DNA of 64,000 bases from Armatimonadota bacterium (GTDB lineage: Bacteria; Armatimonadota; HRBIN16): contig BPGT01000005.1 of the NCBI GenBank assembly GCA_026003175.1, positions 124,001-188,000 on the forward strand, given 5' to 3'. Position numbers and translations under genes: made by a program. Positions 9,054-20,200 of this stretch are shown here, one piece after another. The notes under the pieces are model-generated. The model made no database searches, was not told the DNA's origin, and was given only the letters and a program-made list of their open reading frames with translations. Within the stretch, counting starts at the first letter, position 1; the number at the start of each line of letters is the position of its first letter.

Positions 9054-10842
9054 ATGACCCCTTTTTCTGCTCCGGCAACACCACGCGAATGTGCAGCTCC
9101 TCCAGCTGTTTTTCGTCCACCGGTGCAGGCGCGCCGAAGAGCAGGTCCTGCCCTGTGGCGGTCTTGGGGAAGGCAATCACCTCGCGGATGTTCTCATCAT
9201 CGGTGAGGAACATCACGAGGCGGTCGATGCCGGGCGCGATCCCGCCGTGCGGCGGTGCACCGTACTCAAACGCCTCTAACATGTGCCCGAAGCGAGCCTG
9301 TGTTTCCTCCTCGCTGTAGTTGAGCAGCTGAAACACTTTCTGCTGGATGTCGCGCCGGTGGATACGGATACTGCCGCTTGCCCACTCTACCCCGTTGCAC
9401 ACCACATCGTAGCAAGAGGCGCGTACGCGGGCAGGGTCGGTATCCAGCAGAGGAATGTCCTCCGGGTGCGGCATGGTGAAGGGATGGTGCATCGGGTCCC
9501 AGCGCCCTTCCTCTTCGTTCCACTCCACCAGCGGGAAGTCCACAATCCAGCAGAACGCCAGCAGGTTAGGGTCTAACAGACCCAGCCGTTTACCAAACTC
9601 GTTACGCAAGCGCGACAGCACGTTCGCCACTACTTTCGGCTGGTCAGCCACGATGGCGACCATATCGCCTTCTTGTGACTCGGTGACGCGGCGAATGGCG
9701 TCTATCTCCTCGTGGGTGAGGAACTTGGCGATAGGCGAACGCACCCCCGTCTCCATCCATTGAATCGTCGCCAGTCCCTTCGCGCCGAAGCGTCGTGCAA
9801 ACTCGGTGATTTCGTCTAGGTCCTTGCGACTGTACTGCGCGCCGCCGGGGATGCGGATGGCTTTCACCTGCCCCCCGCTGTCCAGCACGCTACGGAAAAT
9901 CTGAGCCTGCGTGTTCGCCAGCGCGGAGGAGAGGTCTACCAGCTCCAGTCCGAAGCGCAAATCGGGTTTGTCGGTTCCGAAGCGCGCCATCGCCTCGTCG
10001 TAAGTCAGGCGGGGCCAGGGCTTAATCATCTTCTTGCTGGACACCGACTCCACCACGAAGATGGTCATCTCCTCAATCAGCTGCAGGATATCCTCCTGCT
10101 CCACGAAGGACATCTCCAGGTCCAGCTGGGTGAACTCGGGCTGGCGGTCGGCGCGGGTATCCTCGTCGCGGAAGCACTTGGCTATCTGGTAGTAACGCTC
10201 CACGCCCCCCACCATCAGCAGCTGCTTGAGTTGCTGGGGCGACTGCGGAAGGGCGTAGAAGTGCCCAGGATACAGGCGTGAGGGAACCAGATAGTCACGC
10301 GCTCCCTCGGGCGTAGACTTAATCAGGATCGGGGTTTCTACCTCTATGAATCCGCGCTCGTTCAGGAACTGGCGGATGAGGTTCACCACCTTGTGGCGCA
10401 GCTCCAGGCGATAGAACATCTCCGGCCGACGCAGGTCCAGATAGCGGTAGCGCAAACGAATCGACTCGTCCACGTTCAGGTTCTCGTCCGAGATCTGGAA
10501 GGGCAGAGGGCGACAGGTATTCAGCACCTCCACGTCAGATGCTAGCAGCTCTATCTCGCCGGTAGCCAGTTTGGGGTTCTCCAGCCCTTCCGGTCGGCGG
10601 CGGACGGTTCCCTCCACCGCCAGCACGTATTCGGCGCGCACCGTTTCGGCGACCGCATGTGCCTGTGGGGCAACGCTGGGGTCAAACACTACCTGCACCA
10701 GTCCGCTACGGTCGCGCAGGTCAATAAAGATAAGTCCTCCATGGTCGCGGCTGCGGTGTACCCAGCCGTTAAGTATCACCTTTTGTCCGATATGCTCTGG
10801 GCGCAGTGTTCCACAAAAGTGCGTACGTTTCCACCTTTGCAA
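9052..10842 (-). CDS. aspS: Aspartate-tRNA ligase
   Basis: A 596-residue class II synthetase that charges tRNA-Asp (or Asp/Asn). It has the N-terminal OB fold that binds the anticodon ([10 protein letters not shown]), motif 2 ([14 protein letters not shown]), a bacterial GAD insertion, and motif 3 ([11 protein letters not shown]) near the C-terminus. Length matches bacterial AspRS (about 590). The start is TTG, with GGAGG 9 bases upstream; the next residues align to the usual N-terminus (HFCGTLR). A good promoter lies 39-67 bp upstream. Its stop codon lies inside the 3' end of the convergent structured RNA. Confidence 0.95.
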   Translation of the reverse strand: MQRWKRTHFCGTLRPEHIGQKVILNGWVHRSRDHGGLIFIDLRDRSGLVQVVFDPSVAPQAHAVAETVRAEYVLAVEGTVRRRPEGLENPKLATGEIELLASDVEVLNTCRPLPFQISDENLNVDESIRLRYRYLDLRRPEMFYRLELRHKVVNLIRQFLNERGFIEVETPILIKSTPEGARDYLVPSRLYPGHFYALPQSPQQLKQLLMVGGVERYYQIAKCFRDEDTRADRQPEFTQLDLEMSFVEQEDILQLIEEMTIFVVESVSSKKMIKPWPRLTYDEAMARFGTDKPDLRFGLELVDLSSALANTQAQIFRSVLDSGGQVKAIRIPGGAQYSRKDLDEITEFARRFGAKGLATIQWMETGVRSPIAKFLTHEEIDAIRRVTESQEGDMVAIVADQPKVVANVLSRLRNEFGKRLGLLDPNLLAFCWIVDFPLVEWNEEEGRWDPMHHPFTMPHPEDIPLLDTDPARVRASCYDVVCNGVEWASGSIRIHRRDIQQKVFQLLNYSEEETQARFGHMLEAFEYGAPPHGGIAPGIDRLVMFLTDDENIREVIAFPKTATGQDLLFGAPAPVDEKQLEELHIRVVLPEQKKGS

Positions 10843-10880
10843 GGGTCAAAACCTCCCCTCATGCTGACTGAAGCAGCATT

Positions 10881-10909
10881 ATTATACACCGTTTTGGTTG
10901 CTGTGTCAT
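10881..10909 (-). promoter_or_regulatory. Promoter of aspS
   Basis: On the minus strand, ATGACA, 17-bp spacer, TATAAT. The -10 box lies 38 bp before the aspS start. Confidence 0.65.
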
Positions 10910-11033
10910 CGCGAGCGAACGGTGGTGATTGCCTCCTGCCCGTGTATTGGGGAGTCCCAACGCTGCTGAGGATTTCTCGGAGGAGATGACGTTCTTGAAG
11001 CGGTGTAACAGGGCATCGCGGGGACGCGATGCC

Positions 11034-12020
11034 CTATTTGGACCAGTCTACCACCAGCTTCTTGCGTCCCCGCAGCTGCTTTTCCACCGCCATCGCGGCG
11101 ATGGCTCCCTCCGCCGCGGCGACAACAGCCTGCTTTACGTGGTTGCACAACACATCGCCCACCGCGTACACGCCGGGGATGGCGGTGCGGTATTCCGAAT
11201 CCACCATCAGGCATCCGCCCTCACTGAGAGGCAACTGCCCGCCGAGAAAGTCGGTAATCGGGTGTCCCCCCTGCAGGTAGATGAATACACCCGCTACCGA
11301 CAGTGTCTCCTCTGTGCCGATGGGGGTGCGGTAGCGAATGGCTTCTACCTTCTCTTCGCCCAGCACCTCACGCAGGGTCACGCCCCAGTGCATGATGACC
11401 TTCGGGTGCTCGGTCAGTTCCTGCACCAGTTCCGGGTCGGCGTGTATCTCCTTTTTGGGCGAAAGGAAGTGTACCCTGTCGGCGAACTGGGTGAGGAACA
11501 GCGCCTCTTCCACTGCCTCCTCGCTGCTCCCCACAACAGCCACCTCCGCATTGCGGAAAAAGGCGGCGTCGCAGGTGGCACAGTACGATACCCCACGCCC
11601 CAGCAGGCGGTCCTCGCCGGGTACACGATTGCCACGTCCCATCGAACCGGTGGCGATAATCACCGCCTTTGCGGTGTAGGTGCCGTTATTGCCGAACAGC
11701 ACCTTGGGTTCGCTGAGCAGGTCGGTGGCTTGAATACGGTCTTGTACGAACATCGCGCCGAACGATTCCGCCTGCTGGCGTATCCGACGAACCAGTTCTT
11801 CCCCACTAATCTCTTCGGGAACGCCCGGATAGTTAGCGATTTTGCTGGTGATGCCCAGCGCGCCGTTAGCGATGCCCTTATCAATCACCAGCGTCTTCAG
11901 GTTGGCACGGGCGGTGTAAATAGCAGCGGTGGTGCCTGCCGGACCACCGCCGATAATCGCTACGTCGTACACTTCCTCGTGTTCAGGAATAGAAGGGGTG
12001 AACTGGATGTTGAAATCCAT
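11034..12020 (-). CDS. Thioredoxin reductase-like flavoprotein with altered NADPH site
   Basis: A 328-residue member of the thioredoxin reductase family. The FAD motif GGGPAG is at residues 24-29, the redox-active C147-A-T-C150-D is intact, and the C-terminal FAD motif (GVYAVGD) is present. The second Rossmann motif, usually GGGNTA or GGGDSA, reads GSSEEA, and the NADPH-phosphate motif HRRxxxR is replaced by SPKKEIH. It may therefore use a donor other than NADPH, as known for ferredoxin-dependent relatives. It follows a GroES paralog by 12 bp, and a glutaredoxin gene lies upstream in the same direction. SD AAAGGAGG precedes the start. Confidence 0.85.
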   Translation of the reverse strand: MDFNIQFTPSIPEHEEVYDVAIIGGGPAGTTAAIYTARANLKTLVIDKGIANGALGITSKIANYPGVPEEISGEELVRRIRQQAESFGAMFVQDRIQATDLLSEPKVLFGNNGTYTAKAVIIATGSMGRGNRVPGEDRLLGRGVSYCATCDAAFFRNAEVAVVGSSEEAVEEALFLTQFADRVHFLSPKKEIHADPELVQELTEHPKVIMHWGVTLREVLGEEKVEAIRYRTPIGTEETLSVAGVFIYLQGGHPITDFLGGQLPLSEGGCLMVDSEYRTAIPGVYAVGDVLCNHVKQAVVAAAEGAIAAMAVEKQLRGRKKLVVDWSK

Positions 12021-12033
12021 CGCCTCACCTCCT

Positions 12034-12321
12034 TTAGCCTTCGGCGAGTTTGGCCAGAATGTCGCTTGCTTCCATAATCAGATAGTCAACGCCGTTGTAG
12101 CGAAACTCGGTGCCGGTGTATTTGGGGAAGATGACCTTATCCCCCGCTTTCACCTTGATTTCCTCGTCGTCGCCGACTGCGACCACCAGACCGAGCTGCG
12201 GTTTCTCTTTGGCGGTGTCGGGCAGGAAGATGCCTCCCGCCGTTCGAGACTCTTCCTCCACTGGCTGCACCAGTACTCGCGAGCCAAGCGGCTGGATGGG
12301 CGGTGTAGTGTTGTTGCTCAT
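12034..12321 (-). CDS. Second GroES/Cpn10 co-chaperonin
   Basis: A 95-residue Cpn10 fold protein with [14 protein letters not shown] at the start, the mobile-loop region [16 protein letters not shown], and a C-terminal DILAKL. It is shorter and more divergent than the GroES at 32587. It sits between glutaredoxin (22 bp upstream) and the thioredoxin-reductase-like gene (12 bp downstream), has no CIRCE operator and no GroEL partner nearby. It may cap the same GroEL under other conditions or have a specialised redox-stress role; that is inference. SD GGAGGG lies 7 bases before the ATG. Confidence 0.9.
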   Translation of the reverse strand: MSNNTTPPIQPLGSRVLVQPVEEESRTAGGIFLPDTAKEKPQLGLVVAVGDDEEIKVKAGDKVIFPKYTGTEFRYNGVDYLIMEASDILAKLAEG

Positions 12322-12343
12322 GATGCTTCCCTCCGGATGATGC

Positions 12344-12589
12344 TTATTTCAGTCCTAGCAGCTGGTTGATTTTAGCGCGGTCGAAGCCGACCACGATTTT
12401 GCCATTGATATCGATGACAGGCACGCCCTGTTGTCCTGACCGACGTACCATATCGCGCGCGGCGGCGGGGTCACGACTCACATCCACATCGCGAAAGCGA
12501 ATGCCCCGCTCGCGCAGATAGCGTTTTGCCATATTGCAGTACGGACAGTTCGGCGTCGAGAACACAATCACTCGCGGCTGGTTGTTCAT
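12344..12589 (-). CDS. Glutaredoxin family protein
   Basis: An 81-residue glutaredoxin/NrdH-like protein with active site C15-P-Y-C18 and the cis-proline loop GVPVI. It reduces disulfides using glutathione or a thioredoxin reductase. Because the neighbour two genes downstream is thioredoxin-reductase-like, the pair may act together, as NrdH redoxins do. The ATG at 12589 is chosen because AAGGAG lies 5 bases upstream; the open frame extends to 12655 but lacks a site there. Confidence 0.85.
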   Translation of the reverse strand: MNNQPRVIVFSTPNCPYCNMAKRYLRERGIRFRDVDVSRDPAAARDMVRRSGQQGVPVIDINGKIVVGFDRAKINQLLGLK

Positions 12590-12676
12590 AGGCTCCTTAT
12601 CCTCTGTGCGTTTTCCCACAGAGTTAGATACGCGGTACAAGAGAGAAGATTCCAAAAGCAGCGAAAAGGGGGTCCT

Positions 12677-13981
12677 TTAACCTACGACACCCACACCCGT
12701 TGCGCGTATACCCGGGAATACCTTTGCCACGTTGGGGTTGCCCATTCGGCGACGTACTATCTCCGCCAGCACCTCGCGGTAATCAGTGGTGACGCGCAGG
12801 TCGCCGGGCTCCTCCAGCTGATGCGGCTCCAATCCCTGCCATCGAGCGTACACCTTGCCTCCTCGCACGTTACCGCCCAACACCAGCATCACCCCTGCGC
12901 GTCCGTGGTCGGTGCCCAACCCGCTGTTCTCGCGCACGCGCCTGCCGAATTCGGTCATCGCTATCAGCGTGATATGGTGCATTCCATCACCCATATCGGT
13001 GACGAAGGCAGCAAGGCTCCGGGCGAGGTCGGTCAGGTTCGCTGCCATCCAGCCGGTGGTGCTTCCCTGCGCAACGTGCGTATCCCAGCCGCCTTTGTCC
13101 AAACAGGCAACCTCCAGCCCGACCTGCGCCTTGATGAGGGCTGCAACCTGTTTCAGCCCGCGCCCCAGGTCGCTATCGGGATAGGCTGCGCTGTTCGCGG
13201 GGCGGTAGCGGGTGGGATCTACGCGCTGCAACGTCTGCAACACTTGCAGGGTGTCTCGGGCTGCTTGTTTCACGCCATGCCGGTCCGCACCCGCGTACAT
13301 CTCGCGCAGGGTATACTGAAGCTCCTCCGCTTGCGTGATGCCCATGCTCTTCGGCATGGCAAGGCGGAAGTCGGAGAGGGCTTGCAGCACTACAGCGTCA
13401 GTACTACCGCGCAGGGATTCAGGCAGCACGTTGCTGAACGCCACCGCCCGCAGAGGAGAAGAACCCTTTCGCGGCACGCTTAGCAGATGACGCGCAATCC
13501 AGCCACTCCCGATGCTCGCTTTCGCCTCGGCGACACCTCGCTCCATGGCGGACATGGCTTCAAAATGCGAACGGGACCTCTCTGCCGAACCGCAGGCGTG
13601 GATGATTGCCAGCTTGCCTTGCGCGTACAAGGGGTAGAGCGGTCTCAGCGCGGGGTGCAACGCGAAAAGGTCGTTCAGAACTATCGCACGTTCGTTCGCG
13701 GGGCGACGGCGGTCGTTGGGGGCGGGTATCGCCAGCGAGGGGCGGTTGCGGTAATAGGCGTCTTCCGCATAAGGAACGACCATATTGAGCCCATCTGCAC
13801 CGCCACGAAGGAACAGACAAACCAGCACATCGCCCTTGCGTTCCGTTCCGACGGGCTGGAAGGCGACCTGCGCCAACGCGCTGCCACCGCTGAGGAACCA
13901 TCCTAACGCGACGGAGACACCGCTTAGCAGTATTTGACGTCTTGCTGGAGAGTATTCATCTTCGCCCGGATACCTTTCCAT
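12677..13981 (-). CDS. DUF1501 domain protein, exported
   Basis: A 434-residue DUF1501 (sulfatase-fold-like) protein. The N-terminus has an ARRQILLSG stretch followed by a hydrophobic run and AxA-like cleavage site, compatible with Tat export. Family motifs present are LFLRGGADGLNMVVP, the GGWDTH stretch and TEFGRRV near the C-terminus. Such proteins are nearly always paired with DUF1800 proteins, as here (78 bp downstream of that gene). Function of the pair is unknown; a role in polymer metabolism at the cell surface has been suggested for related lineages. Start at 13981 has GGAGG 8 bases upstream. Confidence 0.85.
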   Translation of the reverse strand: MERYPGEDEYSPARRQILLSGVSVALGWFLSGGSALAQVAFQPVGTERKGDVLVCLFLRGGADGLNMVVPYAEDAYYRNRPSLAIPAPNDRRRPANERAIVLNDLFALHPALRPLYPLYAQGKLAIIHACGSAERSRSHFEAMSAMERGVAEAKASIGSGWIARHLLSVPRKGSSPLRAVAFSNVLPESLRGSTDAVVLQALSDFRLAMPKSMGITQAEELQYTLREMYAGADRHGVKQAARDTLQVLQTLQRVDPTRYRPANSAAYPDSDLGRGLKQVAALIKAQVGLEVACLDKGGWDTHVAQGSTTGWMAANLTDLARSLAAFVTDMGDGMHHITLIAMTEFGRRVRENSGLGTDHGRAGVMLVLGGNVRGGKVYARWQGLEPHQLEEPGDLRVTTDYREVLAEIVRRRMGNPNVAKVFPGIRATGVGVVG

Positions 13982-14059
13982 GTTTTGCCCTCCGTCGATT
14001 TTGTTCAAAGTTGCGCGTTCGTCGCGCACCATGACACAGTGGAAACCTCTGCATGAACG

Positions 14060-15512
14060 TCAGTATCGCCACTGGAACTGCGGCGACGCTAGCATCAACG
14101 CCGCCTGCTGTGCCAGCGTGCCATGCAGTCGCTCGCGCAAGGGGCGCAATGCAGGCGAGCTGGACGGCAGGCAGAAGACCGTCTGCAACAGCGCATCGGT
14201 TGCGGGCTGCTTACCTACCAGAGCAGGCAAGTCTATCTGCGTACCCCGTATCTCGTTGGCGCACAGCGCGATAGCAAAGTTCCACCGCGTTAGCAGGGTT
14301 CCCTTCCATGCCTGTTCGCCGTGCGGATAACCGTCGGGCAAGGGCCACTGGTAGAGTGGCTGCCCCATCTTTTGCAGATACTCCTGCAGGGGGCGGTTGC
14401 CGTCGGTCAGGGCATACAGCGCGCGCAGGGCGGATACCATGAAATCGAACGGGCGCTTGAAAGCAGGCGGCGACTGCAGAAACTCCTCTGAAAGCAACAG
14501 CTCACGCAGTACCCTCGCTGATGTCGCCGCCGGTGCTCAGGTACACCCCGCTCAGGCGATGCACGATGGTTTCAGGCGTGTGTCCCATGAAGTGCATACA
14601 CAGCTTCCGGCACAGGTGCTTTGCGGTAGATGGATGCAGCGCCAGCATCTCCAGCACGCGCTCGCCGTCTTCTATGCCACCTCCAGCGGGGAGATGTTGT
14701 ACCAACACCTGCTTCTCGCCGTCGTCATGCTGGGAGAGGTCAAAGCGGAACGTGCCGCGCGGGTGTAGGAAGCGTTCCTCCACCGTCCAGCCAGTGAAGC
14801 AGCGAGCAACCTCCTGTACGTCCTTCTGGGTATAGCCCCCATGTACGCCCAGCGTATGCAGTTCCATCAGCTCGCGAGCATAGTTTTCATTAGGTACGCC
14901 GCGACGGTTGCGGTAATTGTCCAGGTAGAGAAGCATAGCAGGACTGCGAGCGGTCGCCTTCAGTAGGTCTGAGAATTTGCCCAGCGCATGCTTACGCAAC
15001 ACATCGCGCTCATACTGGGGCAGATAGTAAGCGCATAGTCCTTTGTGGGCATAAACGTTGAAATGGTCACGCCAGAAGTCTACCATGCGCTCGTACAGCT
15101 GGTAGCGGCTGTACACCGCGCGCAGGATGGCGTGTTGCTGTAGCTGGCGCAACACTTCAGGCACGGGCAGGTCACCCAGCTCGGCTGGCGCAGCCTGAAA
15201 TATCTCGAAACCACGCAAGCGCAGCCGCACCAGCCACTGCTCGCCCATCTCGTTGGGGTGCAATTGCTGTTCGAGATAGGCGACTTTGCCCAGCTCCGCC
15301 AGCCGGTCCAGCTCGGTCAACGCGACACCAAAAGTGATCCGATTGAGCCACCGCACGTCGGCGGGTAGCCCCTCGCGCGCAGGCAGCCCCGTCACCAGAG
15401 GAGGTGGAGCCATCGCCCGACGCAGAATCGGCTGACAACCGGTTATCATCCCCGCACCTGCCAGCAGCACAAGGTGCAGGCACTCTCTGCGGCTAAGTTG
15501 CACTGTCGCCAC
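14060..15512 (-). pseudogene. DUF1800 family protein, split by a one-base frameshift
   Basis: Two frames together give one full-length DUF1800 protein of about 480 residues. The N-terminal part (15512-14502) has a lipoprotein- or Tat-like start (SRRECLHLVLLAGAG, then GCQ) and the family stretches WRDHFNVY and NENYARELMELHTLGV. It ends in a premature stop after GGDISEGTA. Removing one G of the GGG at 14512-14514 restores SEVLRELLLSEEF and the frame to 14060. All later sequence is conserved, so either the gene broke very recently or the base is a sequence error. DUF1501, its usual partner, is intact downstream. Confidence 0.85.
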
Positions 15513-15521
15513 CTTCTCCGG

Positions 15522-16046
15522 CTAGGAAGCAGAGGTATTTGCGGGCTGAGACGGCGCCACAGCGTGCGGACGCGCGAACAGAGCTTCCACCCCCGCACCC
15601 AGCGACGCGAAGCCCATCAGCGGACCTACCACGAACCAGCCCAGTATCGGCACCAGTGTTGCCAGCACGCAGAGCAGCGCGCCTCGTGACAGGGCGCTGT
15701 ACGGCGTTAAGGCAGGTTCGAGCTTCGCCAGACGATGCGCTACCAGTGTCGCCAGCCCGCTGAAGCCGACCGCTCCCGCCACCAACATCAGCAGGTAGAT
15801 GATCCAGCCGACAAGTTTCAGCGCGGGGGCAGGCTGGTTGATGAGCGCAACGATGATAACGCCTAACACCAGCCCGACCGCCGCGCCAAGTAGAATAACC
15901 TTGCCAGGGGAATGTTCCAGCTGCTCGCGAGCCCGTGCGGTACGTTCTCTGAACAGTATCGACGTCGCCATCACCAGCGCCCACAGGGAAAGCACCGTAA
16001 CGACGATAATACCAATCACAGCCAGAACGTCGCCGATTGTGGTCAT
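15522..16046 (-). CDS. Hypothetical membrane protein
   Basis: A 174-residue protein with four or five predicted membrane segments (residues 5-30, 48-70, 76-100, 120-150) and a short cytosolic linker rich in Arg and Glu (FRERTARAREQLEH). It resembles the membrane domain found at the end of some bactofilin-like proteins, but I do not recognise a named family. It lies 9 bp upstream of the DUF1800 gene in the same direction, so it is probably the first gene of that operon. SD GAGGTGA precedes the ATG. Confidence 0.7.
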   Translation of the reverse strand: MTTIGDVLAVIGIIVVTVLSLWALVMATSILFRERTARAREQLEHSPGKVILLGAAVGLVLGVIIVALINQPAPALKLVGWIIYLLMLVAGAVGFSGLATLVAHRLAKLEPALTPYSALSRGALLCVLATLVPILGWFVVGPLMGFASLGAGVEALFARPHAVAPSQPANTSAS

Positions 16047-16111
16047 GAGTAATCACCTCATTTTATAGACGTTCGCTCGCGAAAAAGGTTTTCCCTGTGT
16101 GAAGCACGAAT

Positions 16112-17092
16112 CTATTCTTCCCCTATCCTGCCGAAGTTCTTGACCAGAATGCCGAAGTCGAACAGCGTGACCTCGCTGTCGCCGTCGATGTCGCCAAAGA
16201 AGACATCGAAGAAGCTGATGGGTATCACGCTGCCGTCCCCAAACTCCACGTTCCTCTGTACAGCAGGCAGAGCGCTACCGATGCGAAGCACCACGTCATA
16301 CGTGCCGTCGGGAACGTCGAAGTCCGCATCGAAGTCACCATCGTCGTCTATCTGCACATGCATCATATCGGCGATGTTGCCATCACGTGTGCGCAGTTCG
16401 AGGATGGCGTTGCGTTTGCCCGTAAAATCCGCCAAATTCACATGCCCAACGATGTATCGCCTGTACAGGCGGAACGCCAGGTCATCGGGCTGGTTGTCGC
16501 AAGCGTCCAGAATGGGCTGGGTGAAGGGCGGTGACTGCACAGCAGGGCAAAGCAGGATGGGACGGTGTGCTGACCAGCGGAAGTCCTCCACGCCTGCTCT
16601 CGCGCTCTCCCTGTCTACCTCCGAAATCTGTATCCAGTAATGCTGCTCTATCTGCTGCATGAACGGGGTCGGGAGCCGTGCCGAGAAGTAGAAGACTCGC
16701 TGCTGTTTGCAATCCCATCTACCGGTGTAGCGAAGCACGTCTGGTTTGACGCACGCGCGGTAGACAGGTTCTGGCTCCGGTTCACAGGTTCCCGGTTTGT
16801 TACGGTAGATGGCGATGTAGTAGCTCCACTGCTTGCTATACTGCGTGCTGGTTAGCAGTACTCCCCACCAGCCCACGCGCACGATGGGACCGGTTCTGGT
16901 ACATATCCAGTCGTCCATCGCGATTTTGTCCAGAGGGCGAGGTATGTCGCAGCTGAACACGCGCGACTCGTGCGAAGCGAGAGGCCAGGTGTAGGGTTGG
17001 TTCCACTTAAAGCTCCAGTACGCCACAGGGTACTGCGCCCACACGCTCACCGTCAGGAAGAGCAGTGTCATCACGGACATCAGACGTTTCAT
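16112..17092 (-). CDS. Secreted protein with C-terminal dockerin-like repeat
   Basis: A 326-residue exported protein. A signal peptide (residues 1-18, ending VWA) precedes a beta-rich region with many Trp and Cys (for example DNQPDDLAFRLYRRYI), related to domains seen in Armatimonadota PEP-CTERM-like or dockerin proteins. The C-terminus ends in one calcium-binding repeat, GDIDGDSEVTLFDFG, as in dockerin type I modules. The start at 17092 has AAAGGAG 8 bases upstream; the longer open frame runs through a palindromic repeat and is rejected. It follows the subtilisin gene, which carries the same kind of tail. Confidence 0.75.
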   Translation of the reverse strand: MKRLMSVMTLLFLTVSVWAQYPVAYWSFKWNQPYTWPLASHESRVFSCDIPRPLDKIAMDDWICTRTGPIVRVGWWGVLLTSTQYSKQWSYYIAIYRNKPGTCEPEPEPVYRACVKPDVLRYTGRWDCKQQRVFYFSARLPTPFMQQIEQHYWIQISEVDRESARAGVEDFRWSAHRPILLCPAVQSPPFTQPILDACDNQPDDLAFRLYRRYIVGHVNLADFTGKRNAILELRTRDGNIADMMHVQIDDDGDFDADFDVPDGTYDVVLRIGSALPAVQRNVEFGDGSVIPISFFDVFFGDIDGDSEVTLFDFGILVKNFGRIGEE

Positions 17093-17129
17093 GGTGTAGT
17101 CTCCTTTGATGTTCAGGTTATTACCCGCA

Positions 17130-17190
17130 CCCCTTGCCCCTCTCCCGCTCCGGGAGAGGGGCAGATACCTTCTTCTCCTCGTGGGGGAAG
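17130..17190. repeat. Compound palindromic repeat
   Basis: A perfect 13-bp stem (TGCCCCTCTCCCG and complement, loop CTC) is nested with a second hairpin inside an outer CCCTTGCCC/GGGCAAGGG stem. It lies between two co-directional genes and lacks a T-tract. The layout resembles the core of the 186-bp MITEs at 40813 and 59730, but without their ends. Confidence 0.65.
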
Positions 17191-17209
17191 AGGGCAAGGG
17201 ATGAAGGGG

Positions 17210-20200
17210 CTAATCGTCCCCGATCGCGCCGAAGTTCCTGACCAGGATTCCGAAGTCAAACAGCGTGACCTCTTCATCCCCGTCCAGATCGGCGTTGGCG
17301 TTCCAGTTGCTGTCGCCTGGTACCGCGCCGAACGCGGCAACCAGTGCACCGAAGTCAAACAGCGTCACCTCGTTGTCCCCGTCGACATCACCGTTGATGA
17401 GGCTGAAATCCACCGTCACGTTGGTGGTGATGGAGATGCTGCTTCTCGTTTGCCTCAGCCAGTGCGATGCTTTCGCAGCCACATCGAACGTGCCGCTCAG
17501 CGCGGTGTCGAAGGAGTACTGACTGCTGCCGTCTAGCGTCACCACGTGCGTCTCCAGCGCGGAAGTGCTGCCCGGGTTGCGGATTTCGATGGATACCGAC
17601 TGCGTCGTGGGGTCACCGCCGAAGTCCTGCAGGTCCACGGTTCCCGCCACCCGACGGGTATTGGCGGAGACGTTGAGCGTGCCCGTACCGCTACCGGCAT
17701 TAAGCGGGTCGTCTCCAGCGAAGTCCACCCGAATAGTATGCGCTCCTAACGACGCGCCCGAGGGGATATTGTAGTTGAGGCTGGCGACGCCGCTGGAGTT
17801 GGTCACCGCGCTGCCGACGGACGAGCCATCTACCCGGAAAACGAGGGTGCGTCCGCCGATTAACGCGCCATCGTGTGCGCGCTTGAGGGTAGCGCTGAGC
17901 ACTACCGTGTCGCCCCGACGTCCGCTGGTGTTTGCCACATCCACTGTGGTGTTCGCGTAGCGGCGGAAAGTGGCGCTATCCGACGTGCCGTGATAGGTGC
18001 TGTCCCCCGCAAATGAGGCGCTCATGGTGCGATCGCCCAACACCCCGGAGGTCACTACCCACGAACGGGTAGCGACACCAGAGGCGTCGGTGTTCGCCGC
18101 GCCCGCGTTCGTGCCGTCCACGTTGAAGCTCACCGATTTACCACTTAGCAGTGCCCCGTCCGACACGCGACGCAGGGTAGCTCTCAGTGTGGCGGACTGC
18201 CCTATCGTGCCCGAAGCGTTGTCCAACTCCAGCGTGGTGGTGTATTTGGTAGCGACAGTATAAGCCGGGCTGTAACCCCAGGTTCCTGCCAAATCGCTCA
18301 CCGCGAACTGGATTCTGTTGGCAGACGCGCTCTGCTGGTTGAAAGGCACATCGCTGGCGGTGATGGTCTGGAAGGCGGTCGTGCCGTCCGAACCAGTAAC
18401 ACTACCCAGGAACCAGCTGCTCCATGTGGTGCCGCCATCGGTGGAGTAGCGGTACCAGCCTCCGCTTGAGATGTTTAATCCGGACAGGATATCGCGCGCC
18501 TGTACGGTACAGGTGGGTGTCAACCCGGTACTGCCCACACTGGTAACGGCGAAGTTCTGCCAGTCCTGCGGAGCAGTGAGGTCTATCTTTACCACCTGCC
18601 AGCCGCTGTCGCTGTAGTTGCCTGCGCGGTCGTAGGCGCGGAAATAGACCTGGTTCTGGCCACTACCGCCTTCCTGATTGAAGGGCACGCTGGCAGCGTA
18701 AATCCACTCCAGCGCAGTGCTTCCATTGGAAGCAGGGGTTCCACAAGCAAATGGTCCTTGCGTGCCTGTGCCCGAGGTCCAGTACCAGTAATACAGTGCG
18801 CTGGTATTCAAGCCGGACAATGTATCCTGCACCTTGATCCAGCACGAGGGCGTGGCACTGTTCGTCCAGTCGGGCCAGAAGCTCTGCCAGTTCGTGGGGG
18901 CAGTGCCGTCCACGATAATCGTGTTCGTCACGGTGGCAGTGCCTCCGTTGATGGAACGCACACGGTAGCGTACACTCTTGCTGCCTTCGGAGGTGCCGCG
19001 CAGGTTCCATACCAGCCGGCGCCAGTAGCCTGCAGGGATATTGCCCTGATTCGTGCCAGAGGCGCCCGAAAAGGTGAAGCTCTCTTCGGCGCCGTCGGGT
19101 GCATAGCGCACGTAGGTCATGCTGTTGAGGCTGATGCCGGAGGTGAGCAGAGAGATGTCCCCGTACACTCCGGACGCCACAAAGGAGTCGGCACGCGCCC
19201 AGCCGGTCACGTCGAAGTTCACATTCGGCTTCACCGCCACAGGCGTCTGGAAGACCTGTGTGATGTTGGGGTTGACCGGTCCGTACACCACACGCACCGC
19301 CACTGACCATGCCTGTGAGGAGCCTTCGTTCTGGGCATAGGTGTATACCTTGATGCGGTAGTCGCCTGCGGTAGCGTTATACACTGTGATGACCTCTACA
19401 TTGTCTCTGGCAGAAAGAGACCACCAATCGCCGCTGGCTCCGCCAGAGAACGGCGCTTTGTCGAGATAGAGGTCCAGGTCATTCTTGAGCGCGACGCTTC
19501 CGCCAGAGGGAGCCGGAGCATCGGGATATACCAGCACCACGCGCAGCATGGAGGCGTTCTGTGGCAGGTTGAAGTCCACCGTGCGTAGGTCGCCCGTTCC
19601 ACCGTTGCCCCACCACCATGTGTACCACCAGCCGTCCGTGTTGTAATGGGAGAGGAAAGCATCCACCTTACCTCGTCCTTGATTGGCGGAGGAGTCCCCG
19701 AGATTGATAGTGTTGGCAAGGATGACCGCTTTGGTCGCCCAGGCGGGGAAGTTGTAGTGACCTATCATGCCCGCCACCAGTCCAGCCACATGAGGAGCCG
19801 CCATCGAGGTGCCGCTCCAACCGTAGGCGTAGCCTGAGCTGTTAGTGTTGCTCAGCGAGTCGATCCACGAGCCGGGCGCCACCACATCGGGCTTCACGCG
19901 ACTGTCGCCTGTGGGACCACGTGAGGAGTAGTCGGTCACCTGGTCTAGGTATCCGATAGCGTCATCATATATGGCGCCCACAGTGAAGGCTCCTTTTGCC
20001 ACGCCGGGGCTACCGATGGTGCTTCCCCCCGGTCCATCGTTTCCAGCGGAAATCACCGGCACGATGTTCTGCTGGAAAATCTCGTCCACTTTACGAGATT
20101 GGGCGTCCGTACCGACAAGGTTGGTACCGCTGGCACCGCCGCTGTAGTTAAACACCTGACGGGTATAGCGCGCTTCCCTACCCTGCATGTCCAGCAGACC

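Noticed and set aside
10929-12077. A 382-codon open frame antisense to the thioredoxin-reductase-like gene
   Set aside because: The opposite strand has clear family motifs, a ribosome site and operon context; this frame shows none and is a codon-bias shadow.
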